Assembly: GCA_025457805.1 (NCBI GenBank)
Contig: JALOTR010000055.1
Coordinates: 1-9,657, forward strand
Direction of reading: 5' to 3'
DNA length: 9,657 bases
From: Akkermansiaceae bacterium
Lineage (GTDB): Bacteria > Verrucomicrobiota > Verrucomicrobiia > Verrucomicrobiales > Akkermansiaceae
Shown: piece by piece, positions 1-6,137 of the stretch
How the letters are laid out: each line of letters starts with the position of its first letter
How positions within the stretch are numbered: position 1 is the first letter of the stretch
Translations under genes and position numbers: made by a program
Notes under the pieces: generated by a model
Databases searched by the model: none
What the model saw: the letters and a program-made list of their open reading frames with translations, nothing else
Told to the model about the DNA's origin: nothing

Positions 1-2
1 AT

Positions 3-110
3 CCTGCAACGAGTTTTCAAGAAGAAGAAGCCTTAGGTGAGTCGGGCCTGAAGGGAAAAGACATGATCCATTTGCATCCGGATCGAGTGAGCTTCACACC
101 CGTTCGATGA
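3..110 (+). CDS. C-terminal fragment of an unidentified protein (frame uncertain)
   Basis: A plus-strand frame is open from the window edge to a TGA at 108-110 and would encode about 35 residues ending HPDRVSFTPVR, preceded by an acidic EEEALGE stretch. The start lies outside the window and I do not recognise the product. A competing frame from base 1 ends at TAG 34-36 and would give the lysine-rich tail ILQRVFKKKKP; it is equally believable for a gene end. Third-position GC is only modest in the longer frame, so codon use does not settle the choice. An internal ATG at 63 sits 6 bases after AAGGGA, but a 15-residue micro-ORF seems less likely than a gene tail. Only one of these readings can be the real gene end. 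Confidence 0.3.
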   Translation, partial: PATSFQEEEALGESGLKGKDMIHLHPDRVSFTPVR

Positions 111-166
111 CACGGTTAGCGGATCGGATTCTGTAAGGTTGGGGCAAGGCTCGGGCGGTGTGGGTC

Positions 167-279
167 GGTTCCACTGCGGAACCGCGTTGCGGTTCGATGA
201 TGGTGGTGCTTGGTTCCCAGGGTGGGCCTCATTGCATTCGGCCGACCCTGGGCTGGGATGCGCAATCCCGTTGGGATTG
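167..279. repeat. Three-hairpin intergenic element
   Basis: Three inverted repeats follow one another. The first is GAACCGC (179-185) pairing with GCGGTTC (189-195) around a GTT loop. The second is CCCAGGGT (216-223) plus GGCC (225-228), pairing with GGCC (240-243) plus ACCCTGGG (245-252), with one G-G mismatch and an 11-base loop. The third is CAATCCC (263-269) pairing with GGGATTG (273-279), again around GTT. An alternative stem GGTTCC (167-172)/GGAACC (178-183) competes with the first. The first and third share stem length and loop. The element lies between convergent gene ends and could act as a transcript 3' end, a REP-like mobile repeat or a structured RNA. No long T-run follows on either strand, so a standard intrinsic terminator is not supported. 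Confidence 0.6.
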
Positions 280-282
280 GGA

Positions 283-324
283 GATTTTCGATTTCCGATT
301 TCAGATTTCTGATTTCTGATTCAA
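283..324. repeat. Tandem heptamer repeat, GATTTCN type
   Basis: Six consecutive 7-base units begin at 283, 290, 297, 304, 311 and 318: GATTTTC, GATTTCC, GATTTCA, GATTTCT, GATTTCT and a decayed GATTCAA. The minus strand reads as AGAAATC units. Translated, this gives a spurious SEIRNLKSEI-type peptide, so ORF callers may report a false small protein here. It directly follows the three-hairpin element and ends 23 bases before the kinase stop codon. Together with the hairpins it fills most of the gene-free stretch 111-347. Confidence 0.75.
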
Positions 325-347
325 CGCCTGACCTCCGCACTCCGACA

Positions 348-953
348 TCAACTCCCCTTCATCTCCCGCACCAGTGCTTCGCATTGTGCGTGGGTCATGG
401 GTGAGGCCATGCGGTGCATGGCGTGGGTGCGCTGGGGCTCGACGAAGAGGGCGTGCATCGGTTGCACGTGTTCGCCAAATTGTTTTCTAACAGATTCTTC
501 GGATCGGCCGCGTTCGAGGACGTCGCGTTCGATCCTGCGTCTGAGCCGTTCTTCCTCCGGACAATCGACGAACACGCTCATCAGGAGTTTCTCACGCAGC
601 CATTCATGATGAAGCAGCCAAAGGCCTTCCACCACCAGCCACTCGCAGGCAGGCAGTTCGCGGCTCGTTTCATGGCGGGAGTGGGTGGTGAAATCATACA
701 CAGGCACCTGTGCGGACTCGCCGTTTTCCAGTGCTGCCAGCACCTCACCCAGCGAGTTCCAGTCGATGGCCTGCGGGTCATCGAAGTTGACCTGGCATCG
801 CTCCGCCTCATCGAGATGGCTGAGATCCTGATAGAAATCATCGAGGCAAAGATGGCCGCATGCATCGCCGAGGCATTCCTGGAGTTTGCGGGCGAGCCAG
901 CTTTTGCCGGAGCCGCTTCCCCCCACCACGCCGATGAATTGGCAGGCTTTCAT
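348..953 (-). CDS. udk: Uridine kinase
   Basis: Predicted cytosolic pyrimidine-salvage enzyme that phosphorylates uridine (and usually cytidine) to the monophosphate using ATP or GTP. It has 201 residues, close to the roughly 210 of E. coli Udk. Visible motifs in order are Walker A GGSGSGKS (11-18), LDDFY (36-40) with the acidic pair expected in this family, NFDDP (55-59), VYDFTTHSR (84-92) matching the uridine-binding YDxxxHxR segment, VVEGLWLL (106-113), and the arginine-rich lid RRRIERDVLERGRS (137-150). The segment after FVEP (about 170-201) lacks the usual ADxIVPxGG-like strand and is diverged. The start is supported by GGAGGAG 10 bases upstream and by an ATGA overlap (950-953) with the stop of the upstream propeller gene, which suggests translational coupling. 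Phosphoribulokinase is less likely given length and motifs. Confidence 0.88.
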   Translation of the reverse strand: MKACQFIGVVGGSGSGKSWLARKLQECLGDACGHLCLDDFYQDLSHLDEAERCQVNFDDPQAIDWNSLGEVLAALENGESAQVPVYDFTTHSRHETSRELPACEWLVVEGLWLLHHEWLREKLLMSVFVDCPEEERLRRRIERDVLERGRSEESVRKQFGEHVQPMHALFVEPQRTHAMHRMASPMTHAQCEALVREMKGS

Positions 954-2680
954 CGGGTTCCCACTCCTCCGAATTGAATGACAAAAGGTGTCTCATCCGG
1001 ATCATTGCTGGAAATCGAGATCGTGGCCTTGCGTGGGCCGGTCCGAAGGGGCTTGAAGCTTACTTTGAAGCTGGTTCCGCCGCTTGGTGCCAGGCTGTTG
1101 CGGGAGAGTCTGGTCACGGTGAAGTCGACCGGATGGCGTCCTTTTTTCTGGATCACCAAAGGCCGCAGCGGAGCATTGCCCACGTTGCGAATGACGAAGA
1201 CCTTCTCCACTCCGGCCGAACTGAGGCTCACCACCCCGAAGCGGAGCGGTGGACCGCCGTCCCGCAGTTCGGCGCCCGTTGCATCGACGACCGAGATGTC
1301 CGGCGTTGGAATCAGCGAAGGCGCGGAGACGGCGAAGCCATGGAATGCTGGAGAATCTGCACTCCCGAGCCCGAGCATCGCATTCACTTGATAGGTGCAG
1401 AATGCGGTGTAGTCGGCATTTCCCGGCAACAAGGGCCCGACTTGATAATCCACATTGCCACTTCCACCCACGCCGGATGTCACAAAGGTCGTCTTGGTCG
1501 ATCCGCCATCGCCAAGATCCACGCGGAACAGATCGTTGATTCCTGTGGTTCCCGGCTTGGGATCCGTATTGAGATCCACATATCTTGTGCCGGTGGAACC
1601 GAATGCAAGAGTCCTGCCATTGCCGCTGAATGCGAAGGCGGAAGATAGCACGCCGTCCGGCGGTTCACGGAACACCGTGCGGTTTGCCCACCATGCCATG
1701 CCGGTGGAGATATCCTTCACATAGATATCCTTGCCTGTTGGGTTCGAGTAATTGATTTCCATGCGAGGTCCTCCGGATGCGGTCACGGAGGCACCGAAGA
1801 AACCGATGCGCCGGCCATTGGCACTCACGCGGGGACTGCTGAAGTCTCCATCCGCCACTTCGCTGCGCTGATTGCGGCTCACCAGATCGACAAAGCCGGT
1901 GGTCAAATTGCGGCGATAGACACAACGGAAGCCCCCTACAAACGAGGCGCTTCTTCCGGGATGGGCATTCGTCGCATCCGAGCTGAAGACGATGGATTTG
2001 CCATCGATGCTGAAGTCAAAATCATCACCTGCATTTTGAATCGCGAACACACTGCCGATTCCCGAGTCGAGTGCGCCGCCGGCACTGTTGCGTGAAGCGA
2101 CGATGGTGCTGAGGTTCACGCTGTCATATAACAACACAGCGGCCCTTCCGCTTGGTTGGAGCATCGCGGAATCCGCAGCAAGGTTTCTTGCAAAACTGGC
2201 ATACGCCACATATCTGCCATCGCCGCTGATGACGGGCCGGTGGGATGTCCCATCCGCGCCTGTGGTGATGAGGCGGGTGACATTGGCTACGGTATCCTTC
2301 CAGTAGATCATGTTCTGATCATCCCGCCATGCCAGGTATCTGCCATCATCGCTGATCGATGCTTCCGGGCGATTCGAGATGGCCACGGCGCTTGCAAGGG
2401 TGAGTGTGCCGGTGGAGCGTTTGCGAATGTAGAATCCGGTCTGGGAAATTCCGGGCGCTCCTGCTCCGGCGGGAGGACCGCTGTGAAAGAGCACGATGTT
2501 TCCATCCGAGGAAAGATCCAGCAGCGTGGAGTTGGCCCCGTGAACCTGGTTTGCCGCATCACCTGTTAGAAGGCTGATGGATGCGGATGCGGGCACCAGC
2601 GAGAGAAGCAAAAGGCAACCGGCAAGGCCGCCCCTCCGGTTGGACACAATGGGGGCGGGAGTCGGCTTGAAATCATTCAT
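950..2680 (-). CDS. Exported PD40-type beta-propeller protein with choice-of-anchor-D-like C-terminus
   Basis: A 576-residue protein of unknown specific role, predicted to be exported. Residues 1-35 form a signal peptide: arginines at 15-16, a hydrophobic GLAGCLLLLSLVP stretch, then an ASAS signal-peptidase-I-like site. About six TolB/WD40-like (PD40) blades follow, each with an S-x-D/N-G-[RK]-x-[IVL]-[AV]-[FY] core, near residues 53-65, 107-119, 149-161, 219-233, 282-295 and 347-361. Residues about 460-575 resemble a choice-of-anchor D / ASH-like immunoglobulin fold (FVIRNVGNAPL, SISSNDPDETPF), but no sorting tail follows. The ATG at 2680 is preferred over a GTG at 2788 because it places the signal peptide at the N-terminus; the 36 extra residues look non-coding. 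No clear Shine-Dalgarno precedes it. The stop overlaps the uridine kinase start. Such propellers often mediate binding, but no ligand or catalytic residues are evident. Confidence 0.82.
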   Translation of the reverse strand: MNDFKPTPAPIVSNRRGGLAGCLLLLSLVPASASISLLTGDAANQVHGANSTLLDLSSDGNIVLFHSGPPAGAGAPGISQTGFYIRKRSTGTLTLASAVAISNRPEASISDDGRYLAWRDDQNMIYWKDTVANVTRLITTGADGTSHRPVISGDGRYVAYASFARNLAADSAMLQPSGRAAVLLYDSVNLSTIVASRNSAGGALDSGIGSVFAIQNAGDDFDFSIDGKSIVFSSDATNAHPGRSASFVGGFRCVYRRNLTTGFVDLVSRNQRSEVADGDFSSPRVSANGRRIGFFGASVTASGGPRMEINYSNPTGKDIYVKDISTGMAWWANRTVFREPPDGVLSSAFAFSGNGRTLAFGSTGTRYVDLNTDPKPGTTGINDLFRVDLGDGGSTKTTFVTSGVGGSGNVDYQVGPLLPGNADYTAFCTYQVNAMLGLGSADSPAFHGFAVSAPSLIPTPDISVVDATGAELRDGGPPLRFGVVSLSSAGVEKVFVIRNVGNAPLRPLVIQKKGRHPVDFTVTRLSRNSLAPSGGTSFKVSFKPLRTGPRKATISISSNDPDETPFVIQFGGVGTR

Positions 2681-2708
2681 GGAAGCAGTTGGGTTTAAAG
2701 ACGAGGGC

Positions 2709-2737
2709 AGAAAAACGAATCGCAAACCCGAAATCAA
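2709..2737 (-). promoter_or_regulatory. Weak sigma70-like promoter candidate for the propeller-kinase pair
   Basis: On the minus strand, TTGATT (2732-2737) and TTTTCT (2709-2714) are separated by 17 bases. Transcription would start near 2702, giving a leader of about 22 bases to the ATG at 2680. The -35 is reasonable and the -10 poor, so this is only a candidate. Its position supports the ATG at 2680 over the GTG at 2788, which would lie upstream of the transcript. Confidence 0.22.
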
Positions 2738-2882
2738 GCGCTGAAAATTCGGCCCTGAGCCGCATTCATCGGGCTTTGCGAGTGCCACATACGCCGGATC
2801 TCCAGCTCATTTGTCGCGGCCTCGGCCCCGGCGTCGGGTTGGGGTGAGCCGGCCATGTTCGATCATCGGCAGCGGCTGTCGC

Positions 2883-5240
2883 TCAATAGAGCAGGAATTT
2901 TGCACGGCGCTTCTCAAACTCCTTGAGATCGGGCTGCCACAAGGCTCGGATATCGTCGAGCTTCCGGCCCGCCTGCAAGCCCTCGAGCGTCCCGGCGTGA
3001 AGGAGCAAATGGGCGATCTTGCGGGTTTTGAATTCGCCCGGATGTTGCATCGCAAGGGTCTTCACCAACAACATTCCCAGGTCCACCACGCGGCATTGCT
3101 GGCGGTCCGTGAGCAGGATCCGGACGCCGCGGCACTCTTTGCCCGCGTGAGTGCTTGCCGTGGGTGTGAATCTCACCGGCATGAAAGACACCCCGGGCAG
3201 GCCGACGGAGTTCAGGGTCCTCGCCAGTTTCACATCGTCCACATAGGGTGCGCCGACGAGTTCGAAGGGCGCATCGGTGCCGCGGCCGACCGACAGGGCA
3301 TCTTCCAACAAACCGACACCGGGATAAAGGATGGCCTGCGTGAGGCTGCGCATGTTCGGCGAGGGATGGGTCCAGGGTTGGCCTGTTTGATCCATGAACA
3401 TCCCGCGGTTCCAGTTTTCCAGAGCCACGACTTCCAGGTCCGCTCCAAGGTTCTTCTCGTCATTGAACATGCGCGCAAGCTCACCCATCGTCATGCCATG
3501 GCGGAGTGGCAGCGGATGGAATCCCACGAAGGTGGTTTCTTCTGTTAGAACCGGACCATCGATCGTGATGCCATTGATCGGATTGATGCGATCCAGAACA
3601 ATGAATTTCTTTTTCGACTCTGCCGCCGCTTCGAGTGCGAGGCCCATCGTGGAGGCATAAGTATAGAAGCGGCAACCGATGTCCTGGATATCAAACACCA
3701 AGGCGTCCAGCCCTTCCAGATGCACGGCCTGAGGTTTGCGCGAATCTCCGTAAAGACTATGAATCGGCAAACCGGTCTTTTCATCCTTGCTGTCACCGAT
3801 CTTCTCATCCTGTGTGCCGCGGATGCCGTGTTCCGGGCTGAACAAAGATATCAGTTTCACTCCGGGTGCCGCACGCAGAAGGTCGATGGTCGGATTGCGT
3901 TGGCGATCCTGCCCCGTATGATTCGTCACAAGCCCCACGCGCAATCCTTTCAATCGCGCGAAGTTTTCGCGGACGAGCACATCGATGCCATTGAGGACGA
4001 ACTGATGTTTGTCGGGAGCACGCTTTTCGACGGGCTTGGGCTCAGGCATTGGAGCCAAGGCACCGGGAACATAAGTAAAATTGAAATCAGCAATCGCTTC
4101 CGCAGCCAGGGTGGCAAGGTCTGCGCGGAGGCTGAGAACCGTGCCTCCTTCATCGGGATGGTTGCGGTTCGATAGAAGCATGATGAAGGATTTTGAAAAC
4201 GGATCCAACCACAGCGAGGTGCCGGTCCATCCGGTGTGGCCATAGGATCCCAGGGGGAAATGCCTGCCGCGCGGACCACTGTGACCTGAATCAATATCCC
4301 ATCCGAGTCCCCGCCGTGATGTGATCTCCGGCGGCGTCTGGACCGATGTCATGAGCTTCACGGTTTCCGGCTTGAGAATCCGCACTCCATCGATTTCGCC
4401 CCCGCCGATCATCATGCGGGCAAAGCGTGCGAGGTCGGCCGCTGTGAGAAACAAGCCGGCATGCCCGGCGACTCCGCCCATCTTGCGGGCGGTCGGGTCG
4501 TGCACCACTCCGCGCCATGCCCTGCCACTGGCATCCACCGTCGTGGGAGCAATGCGGGAAAGCTTGGCGGGATCCGGCAGGAAACCCGTGTCTATCATTT
4601 GCATGGGAGTGAACAACTCTTTCGATGTGAATTCATCCAGACGACTGCCACTTGCGATTCGGACGATCTCACCTAACAGAATGAAATTGATATCACTATA
4701 GCGAAGCACCTTGCCGGGGGCACTCTGCATCTTCGATTGCACCGACAGTTCGATCGCCTTTTCCGTACCCGTCCAATCGCCTGCGGAGGGGATGCCCGGG
4801 CGCAATCCGGAGCTATGGGTGAGAAGCTGGCGGATGGTGATTTCATCTTTCCCCGCTTGGGCGAAACCGGGGATGTATTTGGAAACCCGATCGTCCAAGC
4901 GGATCAGTCCCCGTTCCACCAGCAAGAGGATCGCCGGAGTGGTGGCGACCACCTTGGTGAGCGATGCTGCATCGAAGATCGTGTCTTCCGTCATGATCTC
5001 CACCGTGGGGACCAGCGCGCGATTTCCGAGAGGCTTGCGGTATGTCTGGCCGTTCCGTTCAAACCAGATCACCGCACCCGGAAGTTTTTCCGCAGTGATT
5101 GCGGATTGGATCGCCGACTCCATCGCCTTGATCTTCTCCTTGTTGAATGCGGGCTGCGCCCATGCCCGGGCACATAGCATCATTCCAAGGCACAGCCCGG
5201 CATGAGCCACGCACCTCACTCTGGGGTTACGGAAAAACAT
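2883..5240 (-). CDS. Exported serine hydrolase (class C beta-lactamase/AmiE-like) fused to NamZ (DUF1343) exo-muramidase domain
   Basis: A 785-residue two-domain protein predicted to work on peptidoglycan outside the cytoplasm. Residues 1-28 are a signal peptide ending near AWA-QP. Residues about 33-390 form a beta-lactamase-fold serine hydrolase with SLTK (93-96, nucleophile S93 and K96), QLLTHSSGL (138-146), YSD (181-183, Tyr of the YxN motif) and HTG (335-337, KTG equivalent). A proline-rich linker spans about 392-412. Residues about 413-785 match DUF1343/NamZ (GH171), with FSPEHGIRG (467-475, containing the probable catalytic Glu), FDIQDIGCRFYTY (516-528) and GRGTDAPFE (652-660). In Bacillus subtilis a related serine hydrolase (AmiE, removes peptide from MurNAc) and NamZ (releases MurNAc from chain ends) are separate genes in one recovery operon. 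Their fusion suggests sequential action on wall fragments; a D-alanyl esterase or peptidase activity for the first domain is not excluded. The ATG at 5240 is chosen over a TTG at 5249. No clear Shine-Dalgarno was found. Confidence 0.88.
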   Translation of the reverse strand: MFFRNPRVRCVAHAGLCLGMMLCARAWAQPAFNKEKIKAMESAIQSAITAEKLPGAVIWFERNGQTYRKPLGNRALVPTVEIMTEDTIFDAASLTKVVATTPAILLLVERGLIRLDDRVSKYIPGFAQAGKDEITIRQLLTHSSGLRPGIPSAGDWTGTEKAIELSVQSKMQSAPGKVLRYSDINFILLGEIVRIASGSRLDEFTSKELFTPMQMIDTGFLPDPAKLSRIAPTTVDASGRAWRGVVHDPTARKMGGVAGHAGLFLTAADLARFARMMIGGGEIDGVRILKPETVKLMTSVQTPPEITSRRGLGWDIDSGHSGPRGRHFPLGSYGHTGWTGTSLWLDPFSKSFIMLLSNRNHPDEGGTVLSLRADLATLAAEAIADFNFTYVPGALAPMPEPKPVEKRAPDKHQFVLNGIDVLVRENFARLKGLRVGLVTNHTGQDRQRNPTIDLLRAAPGVKLISLFSPEHGIRGTQDEKIGDSKDEKTGLPIHSLYGDSRKPQAVHLEGLDALVFDIQDIGCRFYTYASTMGLALEAAAESKKKFIVLDRINPINGITIDGPVLTEETTFVGFHPLPLRHGMTMGELARMFNDEKNLGADLEVVALENWNRGMFMDQTGQPWTHPSPNMRSLTQAILYPGVGLLEDALSVGRGTDAPFELVGAPYVDDVKLARTLNSVGLPGVSFMPVRFTPTASTHAGKECRGVRILLTDRQQCRVVDLGMLLVKTLAMQHPGEFKTRKIAHLLLHAGTLEGLQAGRKLDDIRALWQPDLKEFEKRRAKFLLY

Positions 5241-5257
5241 GATGCCCAATCAAGGAT

Positions 5258-5271
5258 AGCTCCACGGAGCT
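5258..5271. promoter_or_regulatory. Palindrome upstream of the serine hydrolase-NamZ gene
   Basis: AGCTCC-AC-GGAGCT forms 6-base inverted arms about 18 bases upstream of the ATG at 5240. On the minus strand it abuts a TATCCT that could be a -10 element (5253-5258), although no good -35 sits at the right distance. It could be an operator or a small leader hairpin. Evidence is limited to symmetry and position. Confidence 0.25.
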
Positions 5272-5337
5272 TGCAACTTGATTTGTCCTTCTAGGGAATG
5301 AGGAATCGCCATCCAAATTTCGCAGAAGGCCCTTTTC

Positions 5338-5880
5338 TCACCAAAGGCATGGCATTCTGAGGGGAGAAACGCAGGATATGGGGACGGCCGAGCTTGGTGC
5401 TTTGAATTCACCGAACCCTTGTCCCAGCCAGCCAAACGGATATTGAAGCGGATAGGGTGGTAGGTATTGCGCGGCAAGATCGACATTGAAACCAAACCTG
5501 CCATAGAAATCCGGATCTCCATAGACCAGAAGAATTCCGGAACCCATTGCCGCCAAGCGCTCGAAACCGCTCTTGATCAGTTGCGACCCAATGCCGCGCT
5601 TTTGATGATCAGGGCTGACGGCGAGAGGTGCGAGGATGTAACCAATAAACTCTCCCGTATCCCGCATCCTTACTGGGCTCAATGCAAGATGCCCCACAAC
5701 TACGGCATCAACTAGGGCATCAACTTCGGCGATCAAAGAGAGGACTGGAGGATCTGTTTCTTCTGCAAGCAGATCGACTGCAAGCTGTGAGACGATGTCG
5801 CGCTCGGCTTGGGGAAATGCCGAGCGATGAACGCTGCGCACAGCGTCTGAATCATTCCCCGTGGCGATCCGGATCTTCAT
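5338..5880 (-). CDS. GNAT family N-acetyltransferase, YhbS-like
   Basis: A 180-residue predicted cytosolic acetyltransferase using acetyl-CoA; the acceptor is unknown. The N-terminal MKIRIATGNDSDAV is a typical GNAT opening. Motif A is clear: LAPLAVSPDHQKRGIGSQLI, with the pyrophosphate-binding QKRGIG at 93-98. GDPDFYGRFGF (121-131) and the tail PLQYPFGW (144-151) and ISCVSPLRMPCLW (168-180) are characteristic of the YhbS/COG3153 group, so the protein looks complete. The ATG at 5880 is preceded by AAGGAA too close for a good Shine-Dalgarno. It may be translated by coupling from a short leader ORF that ends on the start codon. The stop lies 97 bases before the serine hydrolase start on the same strand, so co-transcription is possible but not shown. 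Confidence 0.85.
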   Translation of the reverse strand: MKIRIATGNDSDAVRSVHRSAFPQAERDIVSQLAVDLLAEETDPPVLSLIAEVDALVDAVVVGHLALSPVRMRDTGEFIGYILAPLAVSPDHQKRGIGSQLIKSGFERLAAMGSGILLVYGDPDFYGRFGFNVDLAAQYLPPYPLQYPFGWLGQGFGEFKAPSSAVPISCVSPLRMPCLW

Positions 5881-5903
5881 TTCCTTGGGTGATCAAATTG
5901 CAT
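5877..5903 (-). CDS. Possible 8-codon leader ORF (MQFDHPRK) overlapping the GNAT start
   Basis: On the minus strand an ATG at 5903 begins an eight-codon frame, MQFDHPRK, whose TGA (5879-5877) overlaps the GNAT ATG (5880-5878) as ATGA. An AAGGA (5911-5915) lies 7 bases upstream of this ATG, a better Shine-Dalgarno placement than the GNAT gene itself has. Ribosomes ending the leader could re-initiate at GNAT. This is seen in sequence only; a chance ORF of this size is quite possible. Confidence 0.3.
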   Translation of the reverse strand: MQFDHPRK

Positions 5904-5904
5904 G

Positions 5905-5936
5905 AGGAATTCCTTGAGAGTGTTTAATCCGCGGAT
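5905..5936. promoter_or_regulatory. Two palindromes in the GNAT upstream region
   Basis: AGGAATTCCT (5905-5914) and ATCCGCGGAT (5927-5936) are perfect 10-base palindromes separated by 12 bases, directly upstream of the leader ORF and the GNAT gene. The first overlaps the AAGGA ribosome-binding candidate. They could be regulator binding sites; I recognise no family consensus and find no convincing -35/-10 pair beside them. Confidence 0.22.
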
Positions 5937-6075
5937 AACTACGACTCTGAGTTTTCGGGAAACCCATGATTTCACAAGGAGATTTCGTCGGCGGGCTTTT
6001 ATACCACGGATGCTGGGACTTGGGATGCGGTGGATGCGAAAACGGAAGATCGTGCGTTGCGGGCGGCGAATCCTT

Positions 6076-6112
6076 GCCAGCAGGCTGGCTGGTCAAAGCG
6101 GCAGCAGGCTGC
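6076..6112. repeat. Twin-hairpin repeat downstream of argS
   Basis: Two similar hairpins lie in parallel: GCCAGC-AG-GCTGGC (6076-6089) and GCAGC-AG-GCTGC (6101-6112), both with the palindromic core CAGCAGGCTG, separated by 11 bases. They sit 26 bases beyond the argS stop, where they could stabilise the transcript end. No T-run follows, so a standard terminator is not indicated. The adjoining stretch 5985-6075 reads open as FYTTDAGTWDAVDAKTEDRA but has no start, ribosome-binding site or recognised domain. The whole block resembles an interspersed intergenic repeat rather than a gene. Confidence 0.5.
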
Positions 6113-6137
6113 ACGCAGTCCAAGAGTCACTCCCTGC

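Noticed and set aside
263..290. Hairpin plus T-rich stretch as an intrinsic terminator
   Set aside because: The T residues belong to the heptamer repeat and are interrupted by G, A and C, with no continuous T-run directly after the stem.
283..324. Short CRISPR-like array
   Set aside because: Units are 7 bases with no spacers and no cas genes are nearby; it is a simple tandem repeat.
116..340. 74-codon minus-strand ORF and 64-codon plus-strand ORF across the left intergenic region
   Set aside because: They simply translate the hairpins and heptamer repeats; repeat-derived peptides like these are not evidence of a gene.
414..977. 187-codon plus-strand ORF opposite the uridine kinase
   Set aside because: Exact antisense of the kinase frame; the kinase motifs are decisive.
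974..1648. 224-codon plus-strand ORF opposite the propeller gene
   Set aside because: Antisense shadow without recognisable motifs.
2600..2680. LAGC lipobox in the propeller signal peptide
   Set aside because: The cysteine (residue 22) lies at the start, not the end, of the hydrophobic segment, so a signal peptidase I site near ASAS fits better.
2811..3548. 245-codon plus-strand ORF opposite the NamZ domain
   Set aside because: Shadow of the well-supported DUF1343 coding frame, with no domain of its own.
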